DNA of 64,000 bases from an uncultured Eubacteriales bacterium. GTDB taxonomy: Bacteria; Bacillota; Clostridia; Oscillospirales; Oscillospiraceae. Below are positions 40,065 through 47,915 of this stretch, piece by piece. Every line of letters begins with the position of its first letter. Position 1 is the stretch's first letter. Where the stretch lies: the NCBI GenBank assembly GCA_900544765.1, contig UQWI01000005.1, positions 124,001 through 188,000 on the forward strand. The letters are read 5' to 3'. Both the position numbers and the translations under genes were made by a program. The notes under the pieces are model-generated. The model was given only the letters and a program-made list of their open reading frames with translations, was not told the origin of the DNA and did no database searches.

Positions 40065-40592
40065 ATGTTTGACATCTTACTGGACTTTGCACTGCTTGCG
40101 GTTCTCTATGTCCTGCTCTACCGCCTGCGCCTGCGCAGGCGCGACCGCCGCTACAGGGTGTGGTTCACTCTGATGTATGTCTACCTCTGCCTGGTGGCAT
40201 ATGTGACTCTGATGCCCTTCCAGCTGGCTATTCCAGGTGCAAACCCGCTCTTCCTCAACGAAGTGAACCTGGAACCCTTCGTAGACATCAAGCGCGGTTA
40301 CCTGGGCGCAAGGCGCGGAGTGATACTCAACTTTGTAATGTTCCTGCCGCTGGGCTTCCTGCTGCCGACGCTGAAGCGGCGGGGGTTCATCAAGGTAACG
40401 GCACTCTGCTTTCTGGCCAGCCTGGCCATTGAGAGCATACAGCTGCTCTACTGCTGGGGCGCTGTCTCCAACCGGCGCACCTTTGACGTAACCGACCTCA
40501 TAACCAACACCGCCGGAGGCCTTACGGGCTACCTGGCTTTCCGCATCCTCCGTCCGCTGCTCGTCAGGTTTGACGGCGGCATACCACGTTGA
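40065..40592 (+). CDS. VanZ-like membrane protein
   Basis: 175 aa with about four TM segments. The family core is present: TLMPF, NLEPFVDI, NFVMFLPLGFLLP, and SLAIESIQL ... RTFDVTDLITNTAGGLTGY. VanZ proteins can raise teicoplanin tolerance, but most family members have unknown roles. The ATG at 40065 has an AAAGGAAA site and follows its own promoter. The next gene encodes a D-LDH/VanH-type enzyme, but each gene has its own promoter and there is a terminator between. Confidence 0.88.
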   Translation: MFDILLDFALLAVLYVLLYRLRLRRRDRRYRVWFTLMYVYLCLVAYVTLMPFQLAIPGANPLFLNEVNLEPFVDIKRGYLGARRGVILNFVMFLPLGFLLPTLKRRGFIKVTALCFLASLAIESIQLLYCWGAVSNRRTFDVTDLITNTAGGLTGYLAFRILRPLLVRFDGGIPR

Positions 40593-40598
40593 CATCGC

Positions 40599-40629
40599 CG
40601 GGCCGCGCATCTGCGGCCCGGTGTTTTTG
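40599..40629 (+). terminator. Terminator after the VanZ-like gene
   Basis: CCGGGCCGC GCATCT GCGGCCCGG stem followed by TGTTTTT. Confidence 0.92.
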
Positions 40630-40639
40630 CGCCCCGCGC

Positions 40640-40668
40640 TTGCGCTGCGCCTGCGTTTGGAATACAAT
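40640..40668 (+). promoter_or_regulatory. Putative promoter of the dehydrogenase gene
   Basis: TTGCGC (40640-40645), 17-base spacer, TACAAT (40663-40668), 36 bases before the start codon. Confidence 0.6.
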
Positions 40669-40703
40669 AATCCCACTCATAACACATGAAAGGAAAGAAA
40701 AGC

Positions 40704-41696
40704 ATGAAACTCACGGTTTACTGCGCAAGGCAGGACGAGCAGGAGGCCCTGCGCACCCAGGCGCTCTCGCGCGGGATAGAGCTCGAGCTCACGCGCCGCC
40801 CTCTGTTGCCCGACAATGTTGAGCTCGCCAGGGGCTCCGAGGCCGTGGCGATAAACGGCGCCAGCCACATAGACGGCGAAATCTCCCGCTCCCTGCGCGA
40901 TGTCGGGGTGAAATACGTCCTCACGCGCGGCACCGGCTTCGACCACATGGACCTGTCCGCCATAGCCAAATACGGCCTGCGCTGCGCGAACGTGCCCGCG
41001 TACAGCCGCAACGCCGTCTCCGAATACACCGTCATGGTGCTGCTCTCGCTGCTGCGCGGCCTGAAGAGCGAGCTCAGCAAGGTCGCAGGTATGGATTTCA
41101 GCATGCCGCTCGCCCCGTCGCGTGAGTTGAGCTCGATGACCGTCGGCGTGTTCGGCACCGGGCTGATAGGCAGCCAGACCGTCAGGTTCCTGCACGGCTT
41201 CGGCTGCCATGTGCTGGCCTATACGCCCCACCCGCGCGCAGAGCTCGCCGGGCTGGCCGAATACGTCACGGCGGAGGAGCTCTTCCGCCGCTCCGACGCC
41301 ATCATCTTCCACTGCGCGCTGACCGGGCAGACGCGAGGCATCGTAAACCGCGAGAGCATAGCGTCGATGAAGCGCGGCGTGTACCTCGTCAACTCCGCCC
41401 GCGGCGAGCTCATGGACTTTGCCGCCGTGCTCGACGCCCTCAAGAGCGGGCAGATAGCAGCCCTGGCCACGGACGTGTACCCGGGAGAGGCCTCCTTCGT
41501 CCATAAGAAAATGTCCGGCTCCGAGCTGGACAAGGTGCTGACCGAGCTTGTGGCGATGGACAATGTAATCCTCACACCGCACATTGCATTCTATACCAAC
41601 ACGTCGATTGAGAACATAAGCGCTATAACCCTCGACAATTTCCGCGACTTCCACGACACCGGCGAGTGCGCCAACGAGCTCAAGCCCCGCAAATAA
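40704..41696 (+). CDS. D-2-hydroxyacid dehydrogenase (D-lactate dehydrogenase/VanH-like)
   Basis: 330 aa NAD-dependent oxidoreductase reducing 2-keto acids to D-2-hydroxy acids, most simply pyruvate to D-lactate. NAD motif GVFGTGLIG, substrate Arg in NSARGELMDF, Asp/Glu relay in ATDVYPGEASF, and catalytic His in TPHIAFYT are all intact. The HxAFYT variant points to the D-LDH branch. ATG 40704 has AAAGGAAAG upstream; an in-frame ATG at 40686 has no SD. Monocistronic with its own promoter and terminator. Confidence 0.9.
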   Translation: MKLTVYCARQDEQEALRTQALSRGIELELTRRPLLPDNVELARGSEAVAINGASHIDGEISRSLRDVGVKYVLTRGTGFDHMDLSAIAKYGLRCANVPAYSRNAVSEYTVMVLLSLLRGLKSELSKVAGMDFSMPLAPSRELSSMTVGVFGTGLIGSQTVRFLHGFGCHVLAYTPHPRAELAGLAEYVTAEELFRRSDAIIFHCALTGQTRGIVNRESIASMKRGVYLVNSARGELMDFAAVLDALKSGQIAALATDVYPGEASFVHKKMSGSELDKVLTELVAMDNVILTPHIAFYTNTSIENISAITLDNFRDFHDTGECANELKPRK

Positions 41697-41697
41697 A

Positions 41698-41732
41698 CAA
41701 AACTCCGCCGGTATGCTCCGGCGGAGTTTTTT
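41698..41732 (+). terminator. Terminator after the dehydrogenase gene
   Basis: AAAACTCCGCCGG TATG CTCCGGCGGAGTTTTTT: strong stem starting right after the stop codon. Confidence 0.95.
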
Positions 41733-41743
41733 GCTGCAGGGTG

Positions 41744-42183
41744 AGTTAAACTATCAGGTGCAACACTTTAAGGGAATAAAAGAGTTCATATAGACCACTG
41801 TGGGATGCTCCGTTCACAGGAAGTGATTAAGTACATAGAGAAAAAGCTGCTGGTTACCTGGTCGCCGGAACAAACAGCCTGAAAGTACTGCGCCGCAAGG
41901 GAAAGAACCACGGGAGTGCAGAGGCCATGGAGAACGCCATTGCCGCTGCGCCGTCTGCCTTCCCACCCCAGCTGGTCAAAACGATCACCTGCGACCGTGG
42001 TACCGAATTTGCCAACTGGCGCAGAATTGAGGAACGGCTGCACCGTTCCCGTGCCGCTCCCGCCACGCTAAAACGAAACCTGGCGTTGATAAACGCCAGG
42101 CCTCGCAAAGTTCTGAACTTCCATTCTCCCCAGGAGCTATGGGACTTTGAGCTCTACTCCTGTTGCACTTAGTTTGACAATTT
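41744..42183 (+). mobile_element. Decayed IS30-family insertion sequence
   Basis: The left end (TTAAACTATCAGGTGCAACA, from 41746) and the right end read backwards (TCAAACTAAGTGCAACAGGA, to 42177) look like diverged terminal inverted repeats. Between them are fragments of an IS30-type transposase. At about 440 bases it is less than half the size of an intact IS30 (about 1 kb), so a large internal part is gone. It lies between the dehydrogenase terminator and ppaC. Confidence 0.75.
41805..42172 (+). pseudogene. IS30-family transposase remnant
   Basis: Fragment one (41805-41882) reads LRSQEVIKYIEKKL then TWSPEQTA and stops, matching the IS30 region before the catalytic core. After a frameshift, fragment two (about 41879-42172) reads LRRKGKNHGSAEAMENAIA, then TITCDRGTEFANW (second catalytic Asp region) and jumps to PATLKRNLALINARPRKVLN at the C-terminus. 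The segment with the DDE glutamate region is deleted. It cannot make an active transposase. Confidence 0.8.
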
Positions 42184-42252
42184 ACGCTGCGCGGACTTCA
42201 AGCCCGCAATAATAAAAAGAGCCGCTGTACAGCGGCCCTTTTGTCTCGTGTA

Positions 42253-43866
42253 TCAGCCCCAGAGTGCGGTGAGCATGGGGATAATCTGCTTCTTGCGGCT
42301 CATCACGCCCTTGAGGAAGAGATAGTGGTCGTGCGGCTCCTTGTTGAAGGCCTGGCGGATGGTGTCGTCGTTGCCAACGTAGAAGATGTGCGAGCCCTCC
42401 TGGAGCACGTCGGTTATCATAAGCATAACCATGTCGAACTCCTGCTTCTCCTTGAGCTCGGCCATGAGCCTTAGGAATTCGTCCTTGCGGGAGAGCAGAT
42501 GGTCAGCGTCCACGCAGGTTATCTGGCTCACGCCTATGTTCTGCTCGGCGATGTGGAACTGCTTGTAGTCGGCACGGAAGAGCTCTTCGGCGCTCTTGCT
42601 GTCTGTGCTGCCTGCGGCGTAGAGCTCGCGGCCAATTTCGTCGAGCGTCACGCCCGCGATACGCGCCAGGCGTTCGGCCATGGCGATATCTCGCTTCGTG
42701 CAGGTCGGGGACTTGAACATGACGGTGTCGGAGAGTATGGCTCCGGCCATGAGCCCTGCAATCTTCGCGTTGGGGACGATACCGCGCTCCTGATACATGC
42801 TGGTTAGTATTGTGTTGGTGCTGCCGACGGGCTCGTTCCTGACGCGGATGGGCTGGGTAGTCTGGATGTCCGCGAGGCGGTGGTGGTCGATTATCTCGAG
42901 TATCTCAACCTGCTCGAGCCCGGGCACGCTCTGCGCGGCCTCGTTGTGGTCGACCAGCACTACCTGCTTGCGGCGCGGACGCAGCAGGTGGAAGCGGGAT
43001 ATCGTGCCCATGACGTGGTTGTCCTCGTCGAGCACGGGGTAGCTGCGGTAGCGGCTCTTGAGCATTATCTCGCGCACGTCGTCGATGTAGTCGCTCAAAT
43101 GGAAGGCGACAATGTCCTTGGGCTCTATGATGCGCTCCACGGGCAGGGCCTGGTATATGATGCGGGAGACACGCCGGGCGGAGAGCGGGGTGGAGATTAC
43201 GCATATGTCGCTGCCCGCCTCGGCCCACTCGCTCTTGAGCGTGGCGCGGCAGATGATGAGGCAGCGCACACCGCTGGCTATGGCCCGGTCGATTATCTCG
43301 GGCTGGTCTCCGCAGATGAGTATGGTGTCGGGGTTGGTGAGGGCGCTGTCGGTGTAGTTCTGGGGCAGGGCGATGTACAGCTCGCCGGAGACGTCGCTGG
43401 CGGTGCAGTTGAGCTCGTTGACCAGCGTACCCTCGAGTACGCTCAGCAGGTTGAAGAGCGGTACGTTGTCCACACGGTTCTCGGCAATGGTCTGCATGTC
43501 GTAGCTGGCTATGTCGCCCGCGGAGAGCATGCCGAAGAGCTCGCCGTTGTCATTGACTATCGGCACGACGCTGGCCTCCACGTCGCGCATGGTGCGCCAG
43601 GCCAGGTCCAGCGGTACGGAGCGGTCGAGCGCGGGGGTGCGGTCATAGTCCACGTCCTGCACCTGGGTGCGCATGTTTTTGATGAGCGGCGGGGCCTCCA
43701 CGCCGAAGCGCGAGAGAAGGCGCGCCGTCTCGTCGTTTATGGCGCCTATGCGCACCGCCTTGTACGAGCGGTCGCCCATGGCGTTCTGGAGGCTGGCGTA
43801 GGCCAGCGAGGCCACGATGGAATCTGTATCCGGGTTGCGATGCCCGGTGACGAAAATATCACTCAT
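42253..43866 (-). CDS. ppaC: Manganese-dependent inorganic pyrophosphatase with CBS and DRTGG domains
   Basis: 537 aa family II pyrophosphatase of the regulated type. The DHH domain starts FVTGHRNPDTDSIVAS; about 60-110 and 245-300 are two CBS motifs that bind adenine nucleotides; a DRTGG domain lies between. The DHH domain resumes with LVDHNEAAQS and EIIDHHRLAD, and DHHA2 ends with the SRKKQ motif. Hydrolyses PPi in the cytoplasm; AMP/ADP inhibit and ATP/Ap4A activate known homologues. The ATG at 43866 starts the DHH fold and has GGAGG (12 bases away); codons further up to 44001 would cross the promoter. Confidence 0.94.
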   Translation of the reverse strand: MSDIFVTGHRNPDTDSIVASLAYASLQNAMGDRSYKAVRIGAINDETARLLSRFGVEAPPLIKNMRTQVQDVDYDRTPALDRSVPLDLAWRTMRDVEASVVPIVNDNGELFGMLSAGDIASYDMQTIAENRVDNVPLFNLLSVLEGTLVNELNCTASDVSGELYIALPQNYTDSALTNPDTILICGDQPEIIDRAIASGVRCLIICRATLKSEWAEAGSDICVISTPLSARRVSRIIYQALPVERIIEPKDIVAFHLSDYIDDVREIMLKSRYRSYPVLDEDNHVMGTISRFHLLRPRRKQVVLVDHNEAAQSVPGLEQVEILEIIDHHRLADIQTTQPIRVRNEPVGSTNTILTSMYQERGIVPNAKIAGLMAGAILSDTVMFKSPTCTKRDIAMAERLARIAGVTLDEIGRELYAAGSTDSKSAEELFRADYKQFHIAEQNIGVSQITCVDADHLLSRKDEFLRLMAELKEKQEFDMVMLMITDVLQEGSHIFYVGNDDTIRQAFNKEPHDHYLFLKGVMSRKKQIIPMLTALWG

Positions 43867-43941
43867 GGGCTGAAAGTCCTCCGTGAAATGGGGTTTAAAT
43901 TGTACTCTCCGCGCCTTGATTGACGCGGAGCTGTGATAATT

Positions 43942-43970
43942 ATTATACCAGTCAAATGAGGATTTGTATA
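43942..43970 (-). promoter_or_regulatory. ppaC promoter
   Basis: On the minus strand TATACA (about 43965-43970), 17-base spacer, TATAAT (43942-43947) with TGG before it: an extended -10. Confidence 0.75.
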
Positions 43971-44035
43971 GTTCTTTTTGGCCAAAACAGGCCATTGTCA
44001 TATAATAAACGCAGGTTTTTGCGCTGTTAGGTAGA

Positions 44036-44165
44036 ATTAAACTAGCAGGAGCAGCACTTTATGGCAGCGGAGCAAACTGAGGCCGGCAGCTAAGGAACCC
44101 GTACCCTCACAAACCCCCGGCAGAATAATCTTACAAGGCCTGGCGCTAATTAACGCCAGGCCTTG
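44036..44165. mobile_element. Second, shorter IS30-type remnant
   Basis: 44037-44061 (TTAAACTAGCAGGAGCAGCACTTTA region) matches the left end of the element at 41746 at 22 of 25 positions. 44139-44162 (CCTGGCGCTAATTAACGCCAGG) matches CCTGGCGTTGATAAACGCCAGG inside the transposase remnant. The middle is lost. The inner part forms a strong AAGGCCTGGCG/CGCCAGGCCTT hairpin followed by GTTTT that may now work as a terminator. 44166-44291 shows only a GC-rich run and no gene. Confidence 0.6.
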
Positions 44166-44291
44166 TTTTAACGTCGCTTGGGACACGCGCGGCAGGTTTC
44201 CCCCCGGGGCGAAGCCCCCACGGCACCGTAACGCTCAGGCCTGCGGCCGCGGGCAATCGCTTTGGCCGGCTCGCCGGGTCGCTTCCGTGGT

Positions 44292-46202
44292 TCAGCTGCG
44301 TATCTCGCCCGTGGTGGCGGCGAGGACGTCCAGGTAATACCACGCCTCCGGTAGCACGTCGTCCCACTCACGCAGCGACCACACAAAATTGGAGGTTTCA
44401 CGGCCGAGGATTGCGTTCATCAGCTTTGCCGCCTCGGCGCGGGTGATGTAATTGTAAGGGCGGAAGCTCCCGTCCGAATACCCGGAGGCGAGCCCTAGCT
44501 GGGCGGCGCGGTTTATATAGCCCTCGGCCCAGCACCCGGCGGTGTCGCTGAAGAGCCCTGCGCGCGTCAGCTCTCCCGCGCCGAGCAGTCTCACGGCTAT
44601 GGCGGAGAATTCACAGCGGGTGATGTACTCGTTCGGGTGAAAGCCGCCGTCGGAGTAGCCGTTTACCAGTCCGGCTCCGGAGAGCATGGACACGGCCTCG
44701 CCATACCAGGAAACCGGGCTCACGTCGTTGAAGTATCCTGCCTCCGTGAGCGAGCTGCGGCTGTCCGAGGTGAGGCAGCGGTATATTATGGACGCAGCCT
44801 CGGCGCGCGTGATGCTCTCCTCGGGGGCAAAGCGGCTATCCGTCCGCCCCTGCATGTAGGCGAAGCGGCCTCTGGTGTCCAGCTCCAGATAGGGCTCGTC
44901 GTATAGATAGAGCTCCACTAAGCCGTCATGCTCCTCGATGCGCAATTCTTCGAGGGCTATGGTGTGGCGCACGGGACCGCTGTATGTGTCGGCGAACACG
45001 GTAATGCCGCTCAGCTCCACCGCAGGAATGTGGGTGTTGGCGTAGCTGTCCACGCCCCCTGCCTCAGCCGTGCAGTTGTGTACGATGTATTTGTTGAAGC
45101 TCTCGTCCCAGCCGTTGGAGAAATAGTCCTCGTTGGAGTAGGTCTCGCTGCCCAGCAGCCTTATACGGACGGAGGACAGGTCGACCTTCCCGTATTTCTC
45201 CTCAAGCACGGAGATGAGCTCGTTGTCCTCGTTCATGACGTGTACTTCGCAGTTTTCGTAGCCGGTGACGGAGGCGTAGACGGGTTTCAGCACCGTGTCT
45301 GAATATATGCGGTCGCCGGGCGTGACTATGCTGCCGCTGCCGTCCTTCCAGCCGAGGAAGCGCTGCCCGTCGCTTGACGCGGGCTCAGGCAGCGCTCCGG
45401 CAGTGTCCCCTGCGTCTAAAATGCGAAAGCCATAGCCCTCTATATCAAGGACTACGGTCTGATAACCGGCGCTGACGGTGAGCGTGCCGCCGTCGAGGCT
45501 CACGTCAAAGCTGTCGGAGAACCTGGCGCTCATCTCGGCTTTGCCGGTGTTGTAAAATAGCACTATTACGATTACTGATGATGGGCCCGCCTCGCCCTCG
45601 ATTTCACCGACGAGCCCGCTGGCCGAGGGGCTCAGCTCCGCTTCGCGCCCGTCGACGTACATTTTCCCGCCTGTTATCTCCACGCTGCCGTCAACCCGGA
45701 CGCCTGCTGTGTGCAGCATGGCGAGTGCGTCGGTATAATTAACGGCCAGCGCAGTGGTAACCGGCTCGGGGGGTTCAGTCTCCTCCTCGGCTTCCGCGCT
45801 GACCGTTATAGTGAATATGATGCCGTCACCAGCTGCGCCGAGCACCCATGTGGCCGTGACCTTGTCGCCGTCGACAGTTGGCCCTGCTAAGAAGGTGCCC
45901 CAAGAGCACTCCAGGCTGATAATGCTCCCACCCTCGAATGTGAAGGTCATCGCGTTCATGACGGTGCCGACATCGCTGTACTGCGCGGTTTCAAGCTCCT
46001 GCCCGGTCTCGTCGACGACGGAGACCTCTATATCGGCCGTCGTGTCGCCGCCGGTAACGCACGACATGCTGAGCCTGCCCCCGGCCGAGGCCCCGGCGCC
46101 GAGAGCAAACGTGAGCGCTATAACTAAAAATGCGAAGAATGCAAGACGTAAGGACTTTTTCATGCCGCTCTGATGATATGCGCTGGCAAAAGCCAGACAC
46201 AT
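44292..46202 (-). CDS. S-layer homology domain surface protein
   Basis: 636 aa exported protein. Signal peptide near the N-terminus (MKKSLRLAFFAFLVIALTFA after a 13-residue lead; cleavage likely after GASA). Beta-rich domains follow, with an InlB-repeat-like unit (FLGWKDGSGSIVTPGDRI) at about 275-300, and three SLH domains at about 440-636 (SRFAPEESITRAEAA, GGFHPNEYITRCEFS, GSFRPYNYITRAEAA), which bind pyruvylated wall polymer. The ATG at 46202 is chosen because GGAGG lies 5 bases upstream; the ATG at 46163 begins the signal peptide proper but has no SD. The role is probably a wall-attached scaffold or enzyme carrier. Confidence 0.85.
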   Translation of the reverse strand: MCLAFASAYHQSGMKKSLRLAFFAFLVIALTFALGAGASAGGRLSMSCVTGGDTTADIEVSVVDETGQELETAQYSDVGTVMNAMTFTFEGGSIISLECSWGTFLAGPTVDGDKVTATWVLGAAGDGIIFTITVSAEAEEETEPPEPVTTALAVNYTDALAMLHTAGVRVDGSVEITGGKMYVDGREAELSPSASGLVGEIEGEAGPSSVIVIVLFYNTGKAEMSARFSDSFDVSLDGGTLTVSAGYQTVVLDIEGYGFRILDAGDTAGALPEPASSDGQRFLGWKDGSGSIVTPGDRIYSDTVLKPVYASVTGYENCEVHVMNEDNELISVLEEKYGKVDLSSVRIRLLGSETYSNEDYFSNGWDESFNKYIVHNCTAEAGGVDSYANTHIPAVELSGITVFADTYSGPVRHTIALEELRIEEHDGLVELYLYDEPYLELDTRGRFAYMQGRTDSRFAPEESITRAEAASIIYRCLTSDSRSSLTEAGYFNDVSPVSWYGEAVSMLSGAGLVNGYSDGGFHPNEYITRCEFSAIAVRLLGAGELTRAGLFSDTAGCWAEGYINRAAQLGLASGYSDGSFRPYNYITRAEAAKLMNAILGRETSNFVWSLREWDDVLPEAWYYLDVLAATTGEIRS

Positions 46203-46493
46203 CATATCCTCCTTGTAGTAATGTAGTAGTTATTAGAGCCCCTCTCCAAGGGCTGTGCCGTAAAGAAACCGTGGAATGCGCGGCTTCGCGCCGCTGCCGG
46301 CCTGCCGTTGACGAACGTCTCCCTATACATTTAAGCTCTATTCTGCCCTTACATATCTGCACTCCTTTTCCCGCAGCGGTGTTATGTACATCTATAAAAA
46401 GAAAGCAAAAACCCACCCGGCGTGCGAGGCGGATTCCGGCAGCTGGGCAGGTCAGTTGAGATAGCATCCAAAATACTGCACAAATTTAATATA
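46202..46493 (-). promoter_or_regulatory. Long structured leader of the SLH gene, with promoter and possible attenuator
   Basis: On the minus strand TGTACA (46511-46516), 17-base spacer, TATATT (46488-46493) is a fair promoter. The about 280-base leader contains a CCCAGCTGCCGG ... CCGGGTGGG hairpin followed by TTTTTGCTTTCTTTTT (about 46395-46456), which looks like an intrinsic terminator before the gene. Further on is GCGGCGCGAAGCCGCGC (46278-46298) and CCCTTGGAGAGGGGC (46238-46254). No known riboswitch consensus matched by eye. Confidence 0.45.
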
Positions 46494-46633
46494 TCATACC
46501 TCTAAGAAATTGTACAGTATAAATAATAACCCCGCGTGATTTCTTGGCGTTTCCAACTAGGGGCAGTTAATTTTACGAAAAAAGTTGAAAAATGCGTCCA
46601 TATATGCGCAATATGCGCAAGAAACGCCGAACA

Positions 46634-46661
46634 AAAATGCCGGAAAGTGTATTTTCCGGGC
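46634..46661 (-). terminator. Second terminator-like hairpin downstream of spoIVB
   Basis: On the minus strand CCGGAAAATACACTTTCCGG followed by CATTTTTG. It lies about 110 bases after the spoIVB stop. The AT-rich DNA between (46662-46740) and beyond to 46510 holds no convincing gene. Confidence 0.6.
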
Positions 46662-46746
46662 TGTAACTGGAGGGGATTCGTGGGTTTGGGGGATATATTT
46701 CTGCCAAAATGAACAAATGGTGTTACGAGCGAGGCAAAGACCGCTC

Positions 46747-46769
46747 CGGAAAACCGGAGCGGCCAGACG
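46747..46769 (-). terminator. Hairpin right after spoIVB
   Basis: CCGCTCCGG AAA ACCGGAGCGG stem, immediately before the SpoIVB stop in genomic order; minus-strand tail TCTTTG is only moderately U-rich. Confidence 0.65.
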
Positions 46770-46770
46770 C

Positions 46771-47757
46771 TTACGCCGCGTCGAGCATGGCGCTGATTGT
46801 CACGCCGTAGCCTCGGGTCGGGTCGGATATGAGGACGTGGGTTACGGCGCCGATGAGCTTGCCGTCCTGCAAAATCGGCGAGCCGGACATACCCTGCACA
46901 ATACCGCCGGTGGCTGAGAGCAGCTCGGGGTCGGTGACAGTGACCAGCAGGCGCTCGGAGTTGGCCGAGTCTCGGCTTATCTCCACGTCGTACTCGCAGA
47001 CCTCGTCGCCGGAGACGTTCGCGCGTATCACGGCCGGGCCGTCGGTTATCTCGTCGGGCGAGGCGACCGGTACCGGTTCGCCGTCAAAGCCGCCGCTGGA
47101 GGTGCCGAAGATTCCGTGCGGCGTGTTCTCTTCCACCGTGCCTATGGCGTTGGAGGCGTCGTAGCTGCCGCGCAGCTCGCCGGCCTCGCCGCGCTCTCCG
47201 CGCTTGACGTCGGAGACCGTCGCGTCGCAGATGCTGCCCTCGCTTATCGGCAGCAGCACGCCGGTGTCGGCGTCGTTTATGCTGTGCCCCAGCGCTCCGT
47301 ACTCGCCGGTGGCCGGGTCATAGTAAGTCACCGTCCCTATGCCGGACACGCCGCTGCGCAGCCATAGGCCGAGCCTCCAGGCCCCCGATGTGTCCTGCGC
47401 GGGCGTCACGGACAGCTGCAGCGTTTTCTCGTCCCTCATTACGGTCAGCTCCGCGCTCTCGCCGTTGAGCGCGTTGACGGCGTTGGCAAAGTCCTCCGCG
47501 CATGAAATATCCGTGCTGCCTACGCGTATAATAATGTCGCCGGGCAGTATTCCCGCGTCAGCCGACGGGCAGCACTCTCCCACGGCCGTTTCCACCTTGC
47601 TGAGCGACGCCACCAGCAGGCCGTCTGTGGCGGCCTCGATTCCCACGGTCTCGCCGACCGGGACCAGGTCCTGAGCCGACGCGCAAACCGGCCCTGCCAG
47701 CGCGAAAGCCAGCGCCAGCGCGCCAAGAGCCCGCGCGCGTCTTGCCAAATGAAACAT
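46771..47757 (-). CDS. spoIVB: SpoIVB peptidase (S55), sporulation signalling protease
   Basis: 328 aa. Secreted from the forespore into the intermembrane space, where it activates the SpoIVFA/SpoIVFB pathway for sigma-K processing. N-terminal signal/TM (about 10-28), PDZ domain (about 40-125, GILPGDIIIRVG), then the S55 domain with catalytic His in GALGHSIND and catalytic Ser in VQGMSGSPIL. The ATG at 47757 has GGGGGG at 7 bases; further in-frame codons to 47949 overlap the divergent gene. It marks the host as a spore-former or a recent descendant of one. Confidence 0.93.
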   Translation of the reverse strand: MFHLARRARALGALALAFALAGPVCASAQDLVPVGETVGIEAATDGLLVASLSKVETAVGECCPSADAGILPGDIIIRVGSTDISCAEDFANAVNALNGESAELTVMRDEKTLQLSVTPAQDTSGAWRLGLWLRSGVSGIGTVTYYDPATGEYGALGHSINDADTGVLLPISEGSICDATVSDVKRGERGEAGELRGSYDASNAIGTVEENTPHGIFGTSSGGFDGEPVPVASPDEITDGPAVIRANVSGDEVCEYDVEISRDSANSERLLVTVTDPELLSATGGIVQGMSGSPILQDGKLIGAVTHVLISDPTRGYGVTISAMLDAA

Positions 47758-47876
47758 TCGCATCCCCCCACTCAAATTTTTCGCCGCCGAAATAACCGGC
47801 AATTTCATTATGCGCCGCGTTTCAAAAAATAAAGGCGGGTAAATCATGCATGATTCCCTGTCCGGCCTGATAAGCA

Positions 47877-47882
47877 TATAAT
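47877..47882 (+). promoter_or_regulatory. Possible -10 box of the M14 peptidase gene
   Basis: TATAAT 34 bases before the start codon; the -35 region (TTCCCT at 47854) is weak. Confidence 0.4.
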
Positions 47883-47915
47883 GCCGGGCTATTCGGATGA
47901 AAGGAAATTGTTGAC

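Noticed and set aside
40065..41696. Functional glycopeptide-resistance cluster
   Set aside because: No D-Ala-D-Lac ligase (VanA), VanX or VanRS; the two genes have separate promoters with a terminator between.
41786..42108. Minus-strand open frames over the IS30 remnant
   Set aside because: Antisense to clear transposase fragments; no family resemblance.
45991..46467. 158-codon minus-strand frame overlapping the SLH leader
   Set aside because: Overlaps the SLH gene in another frame, Arg/Cys/Ser-rich, no SD, crosses the putative terminator stem.
46202..46493. c-di-GMP (GEMM) or cobalamin riboswitch in the SLH leader
   Set aside because: The conserved core strings of these families are not present in the leader on the minus strand.
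47700..47820. Sigma-F/G promoter for spoIVB
   Set aside because: A CATAATG resembles a sigma-G -10, but no matching -35 at 15-18 bases was found.
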